In this document: positions 25,799-34,515 of the stretch, piece after piece
Layout of the letters: each line of letters begins with the position of its first letter
How positions within the stretch are numbered: the first letter of the stretch is position 1
Source of the DNA: Paraburkholderia phenazinium
Lineage (GTDB): Bacteria; Pseudomonadota; Gammaproteobacteria; Burkholderiales; Burkholderiaceae
Direction of reading: 5' to 3'
Assembly: GCF_900142845.1 (NCBI RefSeq)
Contig: NZ_FSRU01000003.1
Coordinates: 310,001 to 374,000, forward strand
Length of the DNA stretch: 64,000 bases
Position numbers and translations under genes: made by a program
The notes under the pieces: model-generated
Told to the model about the DNA's origin: nothing
Database searches by the model: none
The model's input: only the letters and a program-made list of their open reading frames with translations

Positions 25799-26101
25799 AT
25801 GAGCAGACGGAACATAACTGACGAATTCAAGGCAGAAGCGGTGCAGCTGGTGGTTGCGCAGGGCTACTCGTTCGCGAAGGCCAGCGAAGCGCTAGGTGTT
25901 GGCGATACGGCGTTGCGGCGGTGGGTGGCGCAGTGGCGCGCCGAGCAGGTCCAGCCGCCGCGCACGCAGGTGCAGGTCAAAGCTGACCAGCGGCGTATCC
26001 GGGAGCTTGAGGCGCGGGTGGTCGAGCTTGAACGTGAGCGCGACATACTAAAAAAGTCCACGGCCTTCTTCGTCAAGGAACTGGATCGCTCCTCGAAGTG
26101 A
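25799..26101 (+). CDS. IS3-family transposase OrfA (copy 2)
   Basis: 100 residues, identical to copy 1 OrfA: helix-turn-helix plus leucine zipper, with the A6G frameshift site at 26050-26056. Confidence 0.95.
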   Translation: MSRRNITDEFKAEAVQLVVAQGYSFAKASEALGVGDTALRRWVAQWRAEQVQPPRTQVQVKADQRRIRELEARVVELERERDILKKSTAFFVKELDRSSK

Positions 26102-26934
26102 TCCGTTCGCTGAAGAAGGCCTGGCCGGTGAGTCTGATGTGCAGGTTGCTGAAGGTGCCGCGAAGCAGCTACTACGCGTTCGCGGGACGGGTTTGCAAGC
26201 CGGCAGCTTCACCCGCGCTACTCAGAACTGTGCGCCAGATCCACAGCGAGAGCCGCAGCAGTTACGGCAGTCGCAGGATGGCGCGGGCGCTGCAGCAGCA
26301 AGGTCACGCGATCGGACGCTACCGGGCCCGTTCGCTGATGCGCGAGGCGCAACTGGCGGTGGCGCGACGGCGAACGCACCGCTATCGCAAGGCCGAAGGT
26401 GAAGCACTGGTGGCGCCCAACCTGCTGGAGCGCAAGTTCGAGCCGGGTGCGATCAACCGGGTATGGGCCGGTGACATTACGTATGTGAGAACGCGGCAGG
26501 GCTGGTCCTATCTGGCGATCGTGATGGATCTGCATTCGCGTCGCATCGTGGGCTGGGCGTTTGCCTTGCAGGCGGATACCGAGCTGGTGATCCAGGCGCT
26601 ACAGCAGGCCCGCAGCAGCCGGCGCCCAGCCCCCGGACTGATGTTCCACTCCGACCAGGGCTGCCAGTACACCAGCGAACGCTTCGTGAGTGATCTGAAG
26701 GCAAACGGGATGGTGCAGAGCATGAGCCGAAAGGGAAACTGCTGGGACAACGCGGTGGTCGAGCGCTTCTTCAGAAGCCTGAAGAGTGAATGGATCGGAG
26801 AACAGGAGTACTGCAGTCACGAACAGGCCCAGCGCGATATCGCGGGTTACGTGGCTGACTTTTACAACTACCGGCGCATCCATTCGGCGGCCAATGATTC
26901 GCCACCGGCGCGTTATGAGGCTTCTATTTACTGA
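26098..26934 (+). CDS. IS3-family transposase OrfB (copy 2)
   Basis: 278 residues, identical to copy 1 OrfB, with an intact DDE triad (GDITYV, HSDQG, NAVVERFF). GTG start overlapping the orfA stop. Confidence 0.95.
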   Translation: MIRSLKKAWPVSLMCRLLKVPRSSYYAFAGRVCKPAASPALLRTVRQIHSESRSSYGSRRMARALQQQGHAIGRYRARSLMREAQLAVARRRTHRYRKAEGEALVAPNLLERKFEPGAINRVWAGDITYVRTRQGWSYLAIVMDLHSRRIVGWAFALQADTELVIQALQQARSSRRPAPGLMFHSDQGCQYTSERFVSDLKANGMVQSMSRKGNCWDNAVVERFFRSLKSEWIGEQEYCSHEQAQRDIAGYVADFYNYRRIHSAANDSPPARYEASIY

Positions 26935-26974
26935 AAACCCCTTTGTGGGTGTCCAAAGGGGCTTGACCACTACA

Positions 26975-27079
26975 GTGCCGCCCCGCACAGGGGCATCGCT
27001 AATAGACCACTAAGAAAGCAAGGAAAGGCCAACAAGATAGGAACAACAACAAAAACCAAGCCACCGCAGGCAAAAACCC
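26975..27079. repeat. Repeat element A, outer right arm
   Basis: Reverse complement of the outer left arm: GCCCC/GGGGC hairpin, CTAATAGACCACTAAGAAAG, AAGGAAAGGCCAA, and the terminal CCGCAGGCAAAAA that abuts the cobA stop. It matches 57836-57940 closely. Confidence 0.85.
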
Positions 27080-27081
27080 TA

Positions 27082-27837
27082 TCAAGCCGCACTAAGCAAC
27101 GCGTCCAAGGAAGCCCCCACCTGCTCCCCATTCCGCACAGCAAAAGCCTCCCCAATCATAAGAAGACTAGGCTGGGAAGCATCGAGCCACTGCTGAGCCT
27201 CGCCGCAGGCAAGCGCCGAAAGCGTGAGTGTGAGCATCCGCTCACGAGCCGTGCTGCAGGCTTCGACGATGGCCACAGGCGTATGCCCATCACGCCCAGC
27301 ATCAATCAACTGCTGAGCAATCTCGGGCCCACTATCCCGTCCCATATAGAACACGAGCGAATCCGCATTCACCTGCTCACGAATCGCCTGAGTATCAGCC
27401 GCCCGGCTATGGGTCGCCAACGCAACGCTACGAGACACGCCGCGCAGCGTCAAAGACCGCTTCAAAGAAGCCGCACTAGCCAGCGCAGCCGTAATCCCAG
27501 GCACAACCTCATACTCAATCCCAGCCGCCTCTAGCGCCCGCATCTCTTCATCAGCACGCCCAAACAACATAGGATCGCCGCCCTTGAGGCGAACAACAAC
27601 TGCATGCTCCCGCGCCGCATCCACAATCTGCTTGTTGATGAACTGCTGCGCGGTGGAAAGCTGTCCACACCGCTTGCCAACCGCAATCTTGCGCGCATGC
27701 GCCGCATACTCCAGCATCTCCGGCTCGACAAGCGCGTCGTGCAACACCACATCCGCCGCGCCAAGCAACCGAGCGCCCCGAACCGTGATGAGATCCGCAG
27801 CCCCTGGCCCTGCGCCGATCAGATACACCTTACCCAT
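27082..27837 (-). CDS. cobA: Uroporphyrinogen-III C-methyltransferase
   Basis: A 251-residue SUMT. It methylates uroporphyrinogen III at C2 and C7 to precorrin-2, the branch point to siroheme (for CysI) and cobalamin. Family motifs: VYLIGAGPGAADLITVRGARLL at the N-terminus, VVRLKGGDPMLFGR near residue 85, EVVPGITAALA near 112 and VFYMGRD near 165. The start is placed at ATG 27837 (MGKVYLIGAG); ATG 27852 (MGLRQMGKV) is an alternative. It follows cysN by about 70 nt on the same strand, as the last gene of the cys operon. Its coding strand is G/T-rich at the 3' end, i.e. A/C-rich on the plus strand. Confidence 0.93.
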   Translation of the reverse strand: MGKVYLIGAGPGAADLITVRGARLLGAADVVLHDALVEPEMLEYAAHARKIAVGKRCGQLSTAQQFINKQIVDAAREHAVVVRLKGGDPMLFGRADEEMRALEAAGIEYEVVPGITAALASAASLKRSLTLRGVSRSVALATHSRAADTQAIREQVNADSLVFYMGRDSGPEIAQQLIDAGRDGHTPVAIVEACSTARERMLTLTLSALACGEAQQWLDASQPSLLMIGEAFAVRNGEQVGASLDALLSAA

Positions 27838-27908
27838 TTGCCTCAACCCCATTCGTCCGGTTCGTGCAAACCGCAGCCGCGTACACCCATCAAGCCGTGG
27901 CGGATCCG

Positions 27909-29222
27909 TCAGGCCGAAAACGCCCGGATCATCCCAGCCGCCACCGTATGGTGCGTCGCCTCGTCGATCAGCACGAATGCCCCCGTGCCCTGATGCGAGT
28001 CGTACACGTCGCACACCAGCGGCTTTTGCAGCGTCAACGCCACCCGACCAATGTCGTTCATCGTCAGATCGAGACGGTCCGTCGCATGCGACAGCGTATG
28101 CACATCCAGCACCTGCCTGATCGCGCCAATGCGCGCAAACACGGTATTCGTGGTCTGCTTCAGCAAATACTTGCGTTGCGTCGACAACGGCGTGTCGTCA
28201 AACCAGCACAGGTCGGCTTCGAGCTTCTTCGCCGGTTCCGGCGCCGCTGCACGCAGCACGAACGTATCGCCGCGCGACACGTCCACGTCTTCCGTCAGGC
28301 GAATCGTCACCGTCTGGCCCGCAAAAGCGCGGTCCACCTGCGCCGTGCCGCCCGGCACCGGAGCAATGATCTCCGCCACCGTCGCTTCGCGGTTCGCCGG
28401 CAGCACCACGATCGTGTCGCCCACCTTCACTTCGCCCGCTTCGATCCGGCCCATGTAGCCGCGGAAATCGTCCGCCTGGCTGCCGTCCTGGCGCGCCACC
28501 CACTGCACCGGGAAACGCAGCGCCTGGCCCGTCGGAATCTCCACCGGCAACGCTTCGAGCAGGTCCAGCAGCGGCTCGCCCGCGTACCACGGCATGCGTT
28601 CGCTCGCCGTCACGATGTTGTCGCCCTTCAGCGCCGACACCGGCACGAAGCGCACATCGCTCAGACCCAGTTGACGCGCAAGCTCGACATACGCATCGCG
28701 GATTTCGTTGAAGCGCGTTTCGCTGTAGTCGACCAGGTCCATCTTGTTGATCGCCACAATCGCATGCTGCAAACCGAGCAGCTTGACGATCGCGCTATGG
28801 CGCTTGGTCTGCGGCAGCAGTTGCGCCACGCCGTTTTCAAACGTGACGCGCGTGGCGTCGACCAGAATGATCGCGGCATGCGCCGTCGACGCGCCCGTCA
28901 CCATGTTGCGCGTGTACTGCTCGTGACCCGGCGTGTCCGCAATGATGAACTTGCGCTTCGCCGTGGCGAAGTAACGGTAGGCAACGTCGATGGTGATGCC
29001 CTGCTCGCGTTCGGCTTCGAGGCCGTCCGTCAGCAGCGACAGATCGATTTCGTCGCCCACGGTGCGCTTGTTCTTGGCGCGCGACAGTGCCGACAGTTGA
29101 TCGCTCAAAACAGCCTTGCTGTCGTACAGCAGACGTCCGATCAGCGTGCTCTTGCCGTCGTCGACGCTACCCGCCGTAATGAAGCGCAGCACGCCGAGGT
29201 CTTCCGGTTGATGAATGCTCAT
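27909..29222 (-). CDS. cysN: Sulfate adenylyltransferase subunit 1 (GTPase)
   Basis: A 437-residue elongation-factor-like GTPase that couples GTP hydrolysis to APS formation by CysD. G1 ITAGSVDDGKSTLIGRLLYD is near residue 16, G2 EREQGITIDVAYRYF near 72, G3 DTPGHEQYTRNM near 95 and G4 NKMD near 157, followed by beta-barrel domains. No APS kinase (CysC) is fused at the C-terminus. It starts 21 nt after the cysD stop. Confidence 0.96.
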   Translation of the reverse strand: MSIHQPEDLGVLRFITAGSVDDGKSTLIGRLLYDSKAVLSDQLSALSRAKNKRTVGDEIDLSLLTDGLEAEREQGITIDVAYRYFATAKRKFIIADTPGHEQYTRNMVTGASTAHAAIILVDATRVTFENGVAQLLPQTKRHSAIVKLLGLQHAIVAINKMDLVDYSETRFNEIRDAYVELARQLGLSDVRFVPVSALKGDNIVTASERMPWYAGEPLLDLLEALPVEIPTGQALRFPVQWVARQDGSQADDFRGYMGRIEAGEVKVGDTIVVLPANREATVAEIIAPVPGGTAQVDRAFAGQTVTIRLTEDVDVSRGDTFVLRAAAPEPAKKLEADLCWFDDTPLSTQRKYLLKQTTNTVFARIGAIRQVLDVHTLSHATDRLDLTMNDIGRVALTLQKPLVCDVYDSHQGTGAFVLIDEATHHTVAAGMIRAFSA

Positions 29223-29243
29223 GATTTTACTACCCTCGTGTGC

Positions 29244-30206
29244 TTAGAAATAACCCTGCTTCTTGCGCTGTTCCATCGCGGCTTCGGACACCTGATCGTC
29301 CATCCGCGTCGCGCCGCGTTCCGTGATCTCGGTCACGGCCGTTTCGGCGATGATCTTCTCGAGATCGTCGGCGTCGCTTTCCACCGGGCAGGTGCAGCTA
29401 ATGTCGCCCACCGTGCGGAAGCGCACCTGGGCAACTTCGCTCGTCTCGCCTTCACGCATCGGCGTGAGCGGCGTGACCGGCACCAGCAGGCCGTTGCGGC
29501 GCACGATTTCGCGTTGATGCGCGTAATAGATCGACGGCAGTTCGAGCTGCTCGCGGGCAATGTATTGCCACACGTCCAGTTCAGTCCAGTTCGAGATCGG
29601 GAACACGCGCAGGTGTTCGCCGTTGTGCAGACGCGCGTTATACAGGCTCCACAGTTCCGGGCGCTGCGCCTTCGGATCCCATTGGCCGAATTCGTCGCGG
29701 AACGAGAAGATCCGCTCTTTGGCACGGGCCTTTTCTTCGTCGCGGCGCGCGCCGCCAATCAACGCGGTGAATTCATGTTCGGCGATCGTTTCGAGCAGCG
29801 TCACCGCTTGCGCGGCGTTGCGCGAATCCGTCTCGCGGCGCAGGCGCACGGTGCCGCGCTTGATCGAATCTTCGACGTGGCCCACCACCAGCTCCGCGCC
29901 GATTTCCTCAGCACGGCGATCGCGGAAGTCGATCACTTCCTGATAGTTATGGCCGGTGTCGATGTGCACGAGCGGGAACGGCAGCACGGTCTTGCGGTTC
30001 GCGCCGAGGCCGAATGCCTTCAACGCCAGATGCAGCACAACGACCGAGTCCTTGCCGCCCGAGAACAACAACGCGGGCTTGCTGCATTCGGCGACCAGTT
30101 CGCGCAGGATGTGAATCGATTCAGCTTCGAGCCAGTCGAGGTGATCCATCCGGTTCGCCGTGTTGGTGAGCGGTGCGTTGACAGTGGAATCGAGCGTGGT
30201 GCTCAT
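29244..30206 (-). CDS. cysD: Sulfate adenylyltransferase subunit 2
   Basis: A 320-residue adenylyltransferase of the PP-loop superfamily. LLFSGGKDSVVVLHLALKAF near residue 48 is the PP-loop; HIDTGHNYQEVIDFRD near 80 and GGARRDEEKARAKERIFSFRD near 150 are CysD signatures. With CysN it makes adenosine 5'-phosphosulfate from sulfate and ATP. The ATG at 30206 is chosen (MSTTLDSTVN) because AAGGA lies about 8 nt upstream; the frame stays open upstream only by chance. It sits between cysH and cysN. Confidence 0.95.
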   Translation of the reverse strand: MSTTLDSTVNAPLTNTANRMDHLDWLEAESIHILRELVAECSKPALLFSGGKDSVVVLHLALKAFGLGANRKTVLPFPLVHIDTGHNYQEVIDFRDRRAEEIGAELVVGHVEDSIKRGTVRLRRETDSRNAAQAVTLLETIAEHEFTALIGGARRDEEKARAKERIFSFRDEFGQWDPKAQRPELWSLYNARLHNGEHLRVFPISNWTELDVWQYIAREQLELPSIYYAHQREIVRRNGLLVPVTPLTPMREGETSEVAQVRFRTVGDISCTCPVESDADDLEKIIAETAVTEITERGATRMDDQVSEAAMEQRKKQGYF

Positions 30207-30291
30207 GTTCGGGTCCTTCGTGAGTTCGTGTCGCAGGCGGTTGCCCGCGTCACGCAAATATTCTATCGAGAATCGAAACCGGCTTCGGCGT

Positions 30292-31032
30292 TCAGGCGGA
30301 AGCGTTTTCGCTGACGACGGCAATTGGAATCGTGGTGATGTGCAGGCCGCATTCCTTCGTATCGCGCGATTCCCACCACCAGCGTCCTGCCCGGCTGTCC
30401 TCGCCGGGACGAATCGCCCGCGTACACGGTTCGCAGCCAATGCTCGGATAACCGCGCGCATGCAGCGGATTGACCGGCACGTCGAAAGCCGTCAGGTACG
30501 CCCACACATCGGCTTCGGTCCAGTCCGTCAGCGGATTGAACTTGGCGATATTGCGCGCCGCGTCGTGCTCTTCCTCGTGCAGTTCGGCACGCGTCACCGA
30601 CTGTTCGCGACGCTGGCCCGTGACCCACGCGCTCACGTCGGACAGTGCACGGTTCAGCGGCTCGACCTTGCGGATTTCGCAGCAACGCTTGCGCAGGTCG
30701 ACGCTTTCGTAAAACGCGTTCAGGCCATGCGACGCGACGTACTCGTCGACCGATGCCTGTTGCGGATGAAACTGTTCGATCGCGTAGCCATAGCGCTCTT
30801 TCACTCGGTCGAGCATGCCCAGCGTTTCCGCATGCAGGCGGCCGGTGTTCAGCGAGAAGATGCCGATCTTCACATCGCGCGCGAGAATCGCGTGAGTGAG
30901 CAGCATGTCTTCGGCCGCGAGGCTGCTGGCGAACTTCACGTTCTCGTGGCGCGCCGCGATCGAATCGAGCAACGCATTCAGGCGCTCGATCTTCGCAGCC
31001 AGCTCGGGCTTCACAGACGCAGCGGCAGTCAT
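30292..31032 (-). CDS. cysH: APS reductase (assimilatory)
   Basis: A 246-residue phosphoadenylyl/adenylyl-sulfate reductase. It carries two cysteine pairs, RKRCCEIRKVEPL (about residue 118) and SIGCEPCTRAI (about 203). These bind a 4Fe-4S cluster and mark the plant/Pseudomonas-type enzyme that reduces APS directly, agreeing with the absence of CysC. The catalytic C-terminal cysteine is in DTKECGLH. It reduces APS to sulfite with thioredoxin. The start overlaps the DUF934 stop by 4 nt. Confidence 0.94.
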   Translation of the reverse strand: MTAAASVKPELAAKIERLNALLDSIAARHENVKFASSLAAEDMLLTHAILARDVKIGIFSLNTGRLHAETLGMLDRVKERYGYAIEQFHPQQASVDEYVASHGLNAFYESVDLRKRCCEIRKVEPLNRALSDVSAWVTGQRREQSVTRAELHEEEHDAARNIAKFNPLTDWTEADVWAYLTAFDVPVNPLHARGYPSIGCEPCTRAIRPGEDSRAGRWWWESRDTKECGLHITTIPIAVVSENASA

Positions 31033-31574
31033 ACCGAAGCCTTCTGCGCAGCAGCCGCTGCTTCGCGGCGGCGGAACAGCGGCGACGGGTTGTCCACTGC
31101 GCCCTGATACTGCACGGTGAATTCGTCGAACGCTTTCAGTGCATCGTGCAGGTCTTTGTCGGCACGCAAGGCGTACGCGTCGAAGCCGCAGCGGAACATG
31201 AACGTCAACTGGTCGCGCAGCACGTCGCCGATCGCGCGAACTTCGCCCTTGTAGCCATAACGCTCGCGCAGCAGGCGCGCAATGCTATAGCCGCGGCCGT
31301 CGCGGAACACCGGGAAGTCCACGGCGATCAGCGCAATCTTGTCGAAGTCATTCACGATGTCAGCCGGTTCGCTGTCCGGCGCGAGCCACACGGCGATTTC
31401 AGCGGCGCTGCGCGAGGCCGTCAAGGCCTCCCGCTCAGCCTGCCACAACGCGAGCGGCACGATCAGCTTGCCGGCCGGCAACGCGTCCACTGCGGGCAAG
31501 GCACCGTCTTCCGCGGCACGCACCACCGTCCAGTCGTCGTTGACGATCGTGCGGTTCTTGATGATAGAAGCCAT
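31029..31574 (-). CDS. DUF934 family protein of the cys operon
   Basis: A 181-residue protein lying, as is usual for this family, between the sulfite reductase and APS reductase genes. A conserved block runs IALIAVDFPVFRDGRGYSIARLLRERYGYKGEVRAIGDVLRDQL from about residue 82 to 125, followed by FRCGFDAYALR. No catalytic motif is recognised. Genomic association with cysI/cysH is the only clue: a role in sulfite reduction or electron delivery is proposed for the family but not demonstrated here. It overlaps cysH (ATGA) and is 23 nt from cysI. Confidence 0.88.
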   Translation of the reverse strand: MASIIKNRTIVNDDWTVVRAAEDGALPAVDALPAGKLIVPLALWQAEREALTASRSAAEIAVWLAPDSEPADIVNDFDKIALIAVDFPVFRDGRGYSIARLLRERYGYKGEVRAIGDVLRDQLTFMFRCGFDAYALRADKDLHDALKAFDEFTVQYQGAVDNPSPLFRRREAAAAAQKASV

Positions 31575-31597
31575 CTGTTCAGTATCCTTTGTCTCGG

Positions 31598-33277
31598 TTA
31601 CGCGTGAGCCGGTTGACGCGATGCGTACACGCGTTCCTTGAACGGGGTCATGCCGATGCGGTTGTACGTCTCGATGAAGCGCTCGCCTTCAATGCGATGC
31701 TCCACGAACGTATCGATCACCTTCGACATCACGTCCGGCATCTCTTCCGCCGAAAACGACGGGCCGATCACACGGCCGAGATGCGCACCCGTCGCGCCCG
31801 TCCCCTGCTCGCCCCCGAGCGTCACCTGATACCACTCCGAGCCGTCCTTATCGACGCCCAGAATGCCGATGTTGCCGACGTGGTGGTGACCGCAGGCGTT
31901 GATACAGCCCGAAATGTTCAGCGACACGTCGCCGAGGTCGTACACGTAATCCAGATCGTTGAAGCGTTCCTGGATCGCGAGGGCAATCGGAATCGACTTC
32001 GCGTTCGCCAGCGAGCAGAAATCGCCGCCCGGGCAGGCGATGATGTCGGTCAGCAAACCGATATTCGGCGTCGCAAAACCTTGCGCCTTGGCCTTTTCCC
32101 ACAGGTCGAACAGATCGCGCTTCTTCACGTTCGCCAGAATCAGGTTCTGTTCGTGCGACACGCGAATCTCGCCCAGCGAATACGCGTCGGCCCAGTCGGC
32201 CACGGCTTCCATCTGCGCATCCGTGGCGTCGCCGGGCGCGATCGTGGTCGGCTTCAACGACAACGTCACCGAAGCATACCCGGTCACCTTGTGGGGACGC
32301 ACATTGCGCTCCACCCAGCGGGCGAAGCCGCGGTTTTCCAGCAGATGCTTTTCGAACGAGGCGTCGGTGTCCGGCAGCTTGTCGTACTGCGGCGGCTGGA
32401 AGTATTGCGACACGCGGTCCACTTCGGCTTGCGTCAGCGTCGACGGGCCGTCCTTCAGGTGCTGCCATTCCTCTTCGACTTCGGCCGAGAACTTCTCCGG
32501 GCTCAACGCCTTCACCAGGATCTTGATGCGCGCCTTGTAGATGTTGTCGCGGCGGCCGTAGCGGTTGTATACGCGCAGCACGGCTTCGCAATAGGTCAAC
32601 AGATGCTGCCAGGGCAGATCGCGGCGAATGATCGCGCCGATGATCGGCGTGCGGCCCATGCCGCCACCGGCCAGGATGTCGGCCACCAGTTCGCCCTGCT
32701 CGTTGGTCTTCAGATACACGCCCATGTCGTGGATCTGCACGGCCGCGCGGTCTTCCTTCGAACCGGACACGGCAATCTTGAACTTGCGCGGCAGCCAGGC
32801 GAATTCGGGGTGGAACGTCGACCATTGACGCAGGATTTCAGCCCACGGACGCGGATCGACGAACTCATCGGGCGCGACGCCGGCGAACTGGTCGGCAGTG
32901 ATGTTACGGATACAGTTACCCGAGGTCTGAATGCCGTGCATCTGCACCGCAGCGAGCTTGCGCAGGATTTCCGGCGTTTCTTCGAGCTGGATCCAGTTGT
33001 ACTGGATGTTCGAGCGCGTCGAAAAATGGCCGTAACCGCGGTCGTGTTCGCGTGCGATCTGCGCCAGCACGCGCATCTGGTCGCTGCGCAGGTTGCCGTA
33101 CGGAATCGCGATGCGGTGCATGTACGCATGGCGCTGCATGTACAGGCCGTTCTGCAGGCGCAGCGGACGGAACTCCTCTTCGCTCAATTCGCCCGACAAG
33201 CGGCGGCGAACCTGATCGGCGTATTGCGCGACCCGTTCATCGACGATGGTCTGGTCGTACTGATCGTATTGGTACAT
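31598..33277 (-). CDS. cysI: Sulfite reductase hemoprotein
   Basis: A 559-residue nitrite/sulfite reductase that reduces sulfite to sulfide with six electrons. Two ferredoxin-like half domains and two siroheme-binding repeats are seen. Substrate-site arginines lie in HFSTRSNIQYNWI (about 90) and TSGNCIRNITADQ (about 125). The 4Fe-4S/siroheme cysteines are in CPGGDFC (C-x5-C, about 425) and SGCINACGHHH (C-x3-C, about 465). The ATG at 33277 (MYQYDQYDQTIVD) is the family start. No cysJ flavoprotein is adjacent, so electrons may come from ferredoxin or another donor. First gene of cysI-DUF934-cysH-cysD-cysN-cobA. Confidence 0.95.
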   Translation of the reverse strand: MYQYDQYDQTIVDERVAQYADQVRRRLSGELSEEEFRPLRLQNGLYMQRHAYMHRIAIPYGNLRSDQMRVLAQIAREHDRGYGHFSTRSNIQYNWIQLEETPEILRKLAAVQMHGIQTSGNCIRNITADQFAGVAPDEFVDPRPWAEILRQWSTFHPEFAWLPRKFKIAVSGSKEDRAAVQIHDMGVYLKTNEQGELVADILAGGGMGRTPIIGAIIRRDLPWQHLLTYCEAVLRVYNRYGRRDNIYKARIKILVKALSPEKFSAEVEEEWQHLKDGPSTLTQAEVDRVSQYFQPPQYDKLPDTDASFEKHLLENRGFARWVERNVRPHKVTGYASVTLSLKPTTIAPGDATDAQMEAVADWADAYSLGEIRVSHEQNLILANVKKRDLFDLWEKAKAQGFATPNIGLLTDIIACPGGDFCSLANAKSIPIALAIQERFNDLDYVYDLGDVSLNISGCINACGHHHVGNIGILGVDKDGSEWYQVTLGGEQGTGATGAHLGRVIGPSFSAEEMPDVMSKVIDTFVEHRIEGERFIETYNRIGMTPFKERVYASRQPAHA

Positions 33278-33494
33278 TCGGGGACCCCAGTTTGCGTTAC
33301 ACGCAGCGCTCCGGTTGCGCCACGCAAAGACCTCAGCCTTTGCCAGTGCGGCTGAGCGGGACCTTCGAGCCCCCCCGCTCATTTGCTAATGACAAAAACA
33401 GATATCCATATTGAAAAAGATGGGGAAATAGTAATAAACTCCCCATATACTTCAAACGACTAAAAAATTCTTTTGATATGCTCAGAGGTTATAT
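33278..33494. promoter_or_regulatory. Divergent cysI-cysB control region
   Basis: 217 bases between divergent starts, strikingly AT-rich from about 33380 to 33490 against a GC-rich background. An inverted pair ATGGGGA (33420-33426) and TCCCCAT (33440-33446) is spaced 13 nt apart. CysB, encoded next door, is known to activate cys promoters through long AT-rich sites, so this is its likely binding region; the exact operators and -10/-35 boxes are not resolved. Confidence 0.6.
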
Positions 33495-34436
33495 ATGAAC
33501 CTGCACCAGTTCCGCTTCGTGCGTGAGGCCGTGCGGCAGAACTTCAACCTCACCGAAGCGGCCAAGGCACTGTATACAAGCCAGCCTGGCGTCTCGAAGG
33601 CGATCATCGAGCTCGAAGACGAGCTGGGCGTCGAAATCTTCACCCGGCACGGCAAGCGCGTGCGCTCGCTGACGGAACCGGGGCGCATTATCCTCGCTTC
33701 CGTCGAGAAGATCCTGCAGGAGGTAGAGAGCCTGAAGCGCGTCGGTAAAGATTACGCGGCGCAAGACCAGGGCAACCTCGTGATCGCCGCCACCCACACG
33801 CAGGCCCGCTACTCACTTCCGGCCGCCATCGCCGAATTCAAGAAGCGCTTCCCGAAAGTTCACCTTTCGATTCTGCAAGGCAGCCCCACGCAGGTCGCGG
33901 AGATGGTGATTCACGACCAGGCGGATCTGGCGATCGCCACCGAGGCGATCGCCAACTATAAGGAGCTGGTCTCGCTGCCCTGCTTCCAGTGGCACCACGT
34001 CGCCGTGATGCAGCCGGATCACCCGTTGCTCGACCGCAAGCTGCTGTCGCTCGACGATCTGAGCCAATTCCCGTTGATTACGTATGACAACGCGTTTGCG
34101 GGCCGCACCAAGATCAACGAGGCGTTCCGGCTGCGCGGGCTCGCGCCGGACATCGTGCTGGAGGCGATCGACGCCGACGTGATCAAGACCTACGTCGAAC
34201 TGGGGCTGGGCGTCGGCATCATGGCCGATATCGCCTTCAACGCCGAGCGCGACCGCCACCTGCGGGCCATGCCGGTGGGCCATCTGTTTGGCAGCAACGT
34301 CACGCGTGTGGCGCTGAAACAGGGGGCTTACCTGCGCAGCTATGTGTATACGCTCGTCGAACTGTTGTCGCCGAGCATGAACCGCAAGCTGATCGAACAG
34401 GCGCTCAAGGGCGAACACGAAAGCTACGAGCTTTAG
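33495..34436 (+). CDS. cysB: LysR-family regulator CysB
   Basis: A 313-residue LysR-type regulator. The N-terminal HTH is MNLHQFRFVREAVRQNFNLT, then ALYTSQPGVSKAIIELEDELG. It carries the CysB/Cbl effector-domain signatures ATHTQARYSLPAAIAEFKKRFP near residue 100 and TYDNAFAGRTKINEAF near 197, which form the sulfate/N-acetylserine pocket. It activates the sulfate assimilation genes and normally represses itself. The position, divergent from cysI, supports the assignment. Confidence 0.94.
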   Translation: MNLHQFRFVREAVRQNFNLTEAAKALYTSQPGVSKAIIELEDELGVEIFTRHGKRVRSLTEPGRIILASVEKILQEVESLKRVGKDYAAQDQGNLVIAATHTQARYSLPAAIAEFKKRFPKVHLSILQGSPTQVAEMVIHDQADLAIATEAIANYKELVSLPCFQWHHVAVMQPDHPLLDRKLLSLDDLSQFPLITYDNAFAGRTKINEAFRLRGLAPDIVLEAIDADVIKTYVELGLGVGIMADIAFNAERDRHLRAMPVGHLFGSNVTRVALKQGAYLRSYVYTLVELLSPSMNRKLIEQALKGEHESYEL

Positions 34437-34515
34437 GACCGTCGTTTCGCGCCAAACTCTTGCATTGCGCATTTTGAGCCGCTTCAATTTCCGCTTCCCG
34501 CTACGGAGATTTTCG

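Larger units (their letters stand above)
25738..26974 (+). mobile_element. IS3-family insertion sequence, copy 2
   Basis: The same 1237-bp element as copy 1, in the same orientation, with target duplication GTG (25735-25737 and 26975-26977). Because it sits in the inverted arm, GTG here is the same site as CAC for copy 1. Slippery heptamer at 26050-26056. Confidence 0.97.

Noticed and set aside
27864-30314. 816-codon plus-strand frame across cysN and cysD
   Set aside because: His/Arg-rich antisense shadow of well-identified cys genes.
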